From assembly GCA_900555085.1 (NCBI GenBank), contig USJU01000077.1:1-5509 (forward strand): a DNA stretch of 5,509 nt, in the 5' to 3' direction. Shown here piece after piece: positions 5,442 to 5,509 of the stretch. Every line of letters begins with the position of its first letter. Position 1 is the first letter of the stretch. The DNA comes from an uncultured Clostridium sp. GTDB lineage: Bacteria; Bacillota; Clostridia; TANB77; CAG-508. A model generated the notes under the pieces. The model saw only the letters and a program-made list of their open reading frames with translations. It was not told the origin of the DNA and made no database searches. Made by a program: the position numbers and the translations under genes.

Positions 5442-5509
5442 TTTTTTATTTAAAATTTTATTTAATAAAAATTATTTACATTATCTAAAAATATTTAAAA
5501 ATAAATATT

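Noticed and set aside
5442..5509. Possible origin-like or repeat element in the A/T-rich right edge
   Set aside because: Only low-complexity A/T sequence with imperfect short palindromes; no DnaA-box or iteron pattern.

Overview
The window looks like chromosomal DNA from an endospore-forming, low-GC Gram-positive bacterium of the class Clostridia. The evidence is very AT-rich DNA, strong AGGAGG ribosome binding sites, near-consensus housekeeping promoters, an LPxTG cell-wall sorting signal, and an intact spoIVA gene, which is a hallmark of endospore formers. The genus cannot be read from the sequence.

Layout. Three plus-strand genes for exported proteins run from the left: a membrane-anchored protein with a complete transglutaminase-like catalytic triad (9-1094); a protein with a signal peptide and a C-terminal LPHTG wall-anchor signal (1305-2123); and a 497-residue secreted protein with a Pro/Thr-rich linker, an 11-cysteine Gly-rich segment, an Asn/Ser linker and a Lys-rich beta-type C-terminus (2332-3825). 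The second and third genes each have their own TTGAC(A/T)-17-TAT(A/T)AT promoter. The second is closed by an AT-rich hairpin terminator, and the third faces spoIVA (3888-5366, minus strand) across a GC-rich palindromic terminator. The plus-strand genes are therefore separate transcription units. spoIVA is read from the right edge, probably by the mother-cell sporulation sigma factor SigE.

How the genes fit together. The three left-hand products all act at or outside the membrane, so this is a small surface-protein neighbourhood beside a sporulation gene. No sortase, regulator or partner enzyme lies in the window, and joint function is only an inference. The third gene stands apart: its codon use (ATT over ATA for Ile, CAG over CAA for Gln, many AAG and CTT codons, a TAG stop) differs from its left neighbours, and it carries its own promoter, GC-rich leader and GC-rich terminator. 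This suggests a self-contained acquired cassette.

The most unusual parts are the third gene (cysteine-rich segment, unrecognised terminal domains, structured leader with a possible 16-codon upstream reading frame) and the control region of the LPHTG gene, which has a perfect 14-bp palindrome upstream of the promoter and an 11-bp inverted repeat flanking it. I saw no tRNA, rRNA, CRISPR array, insertion sequence or replication origin.
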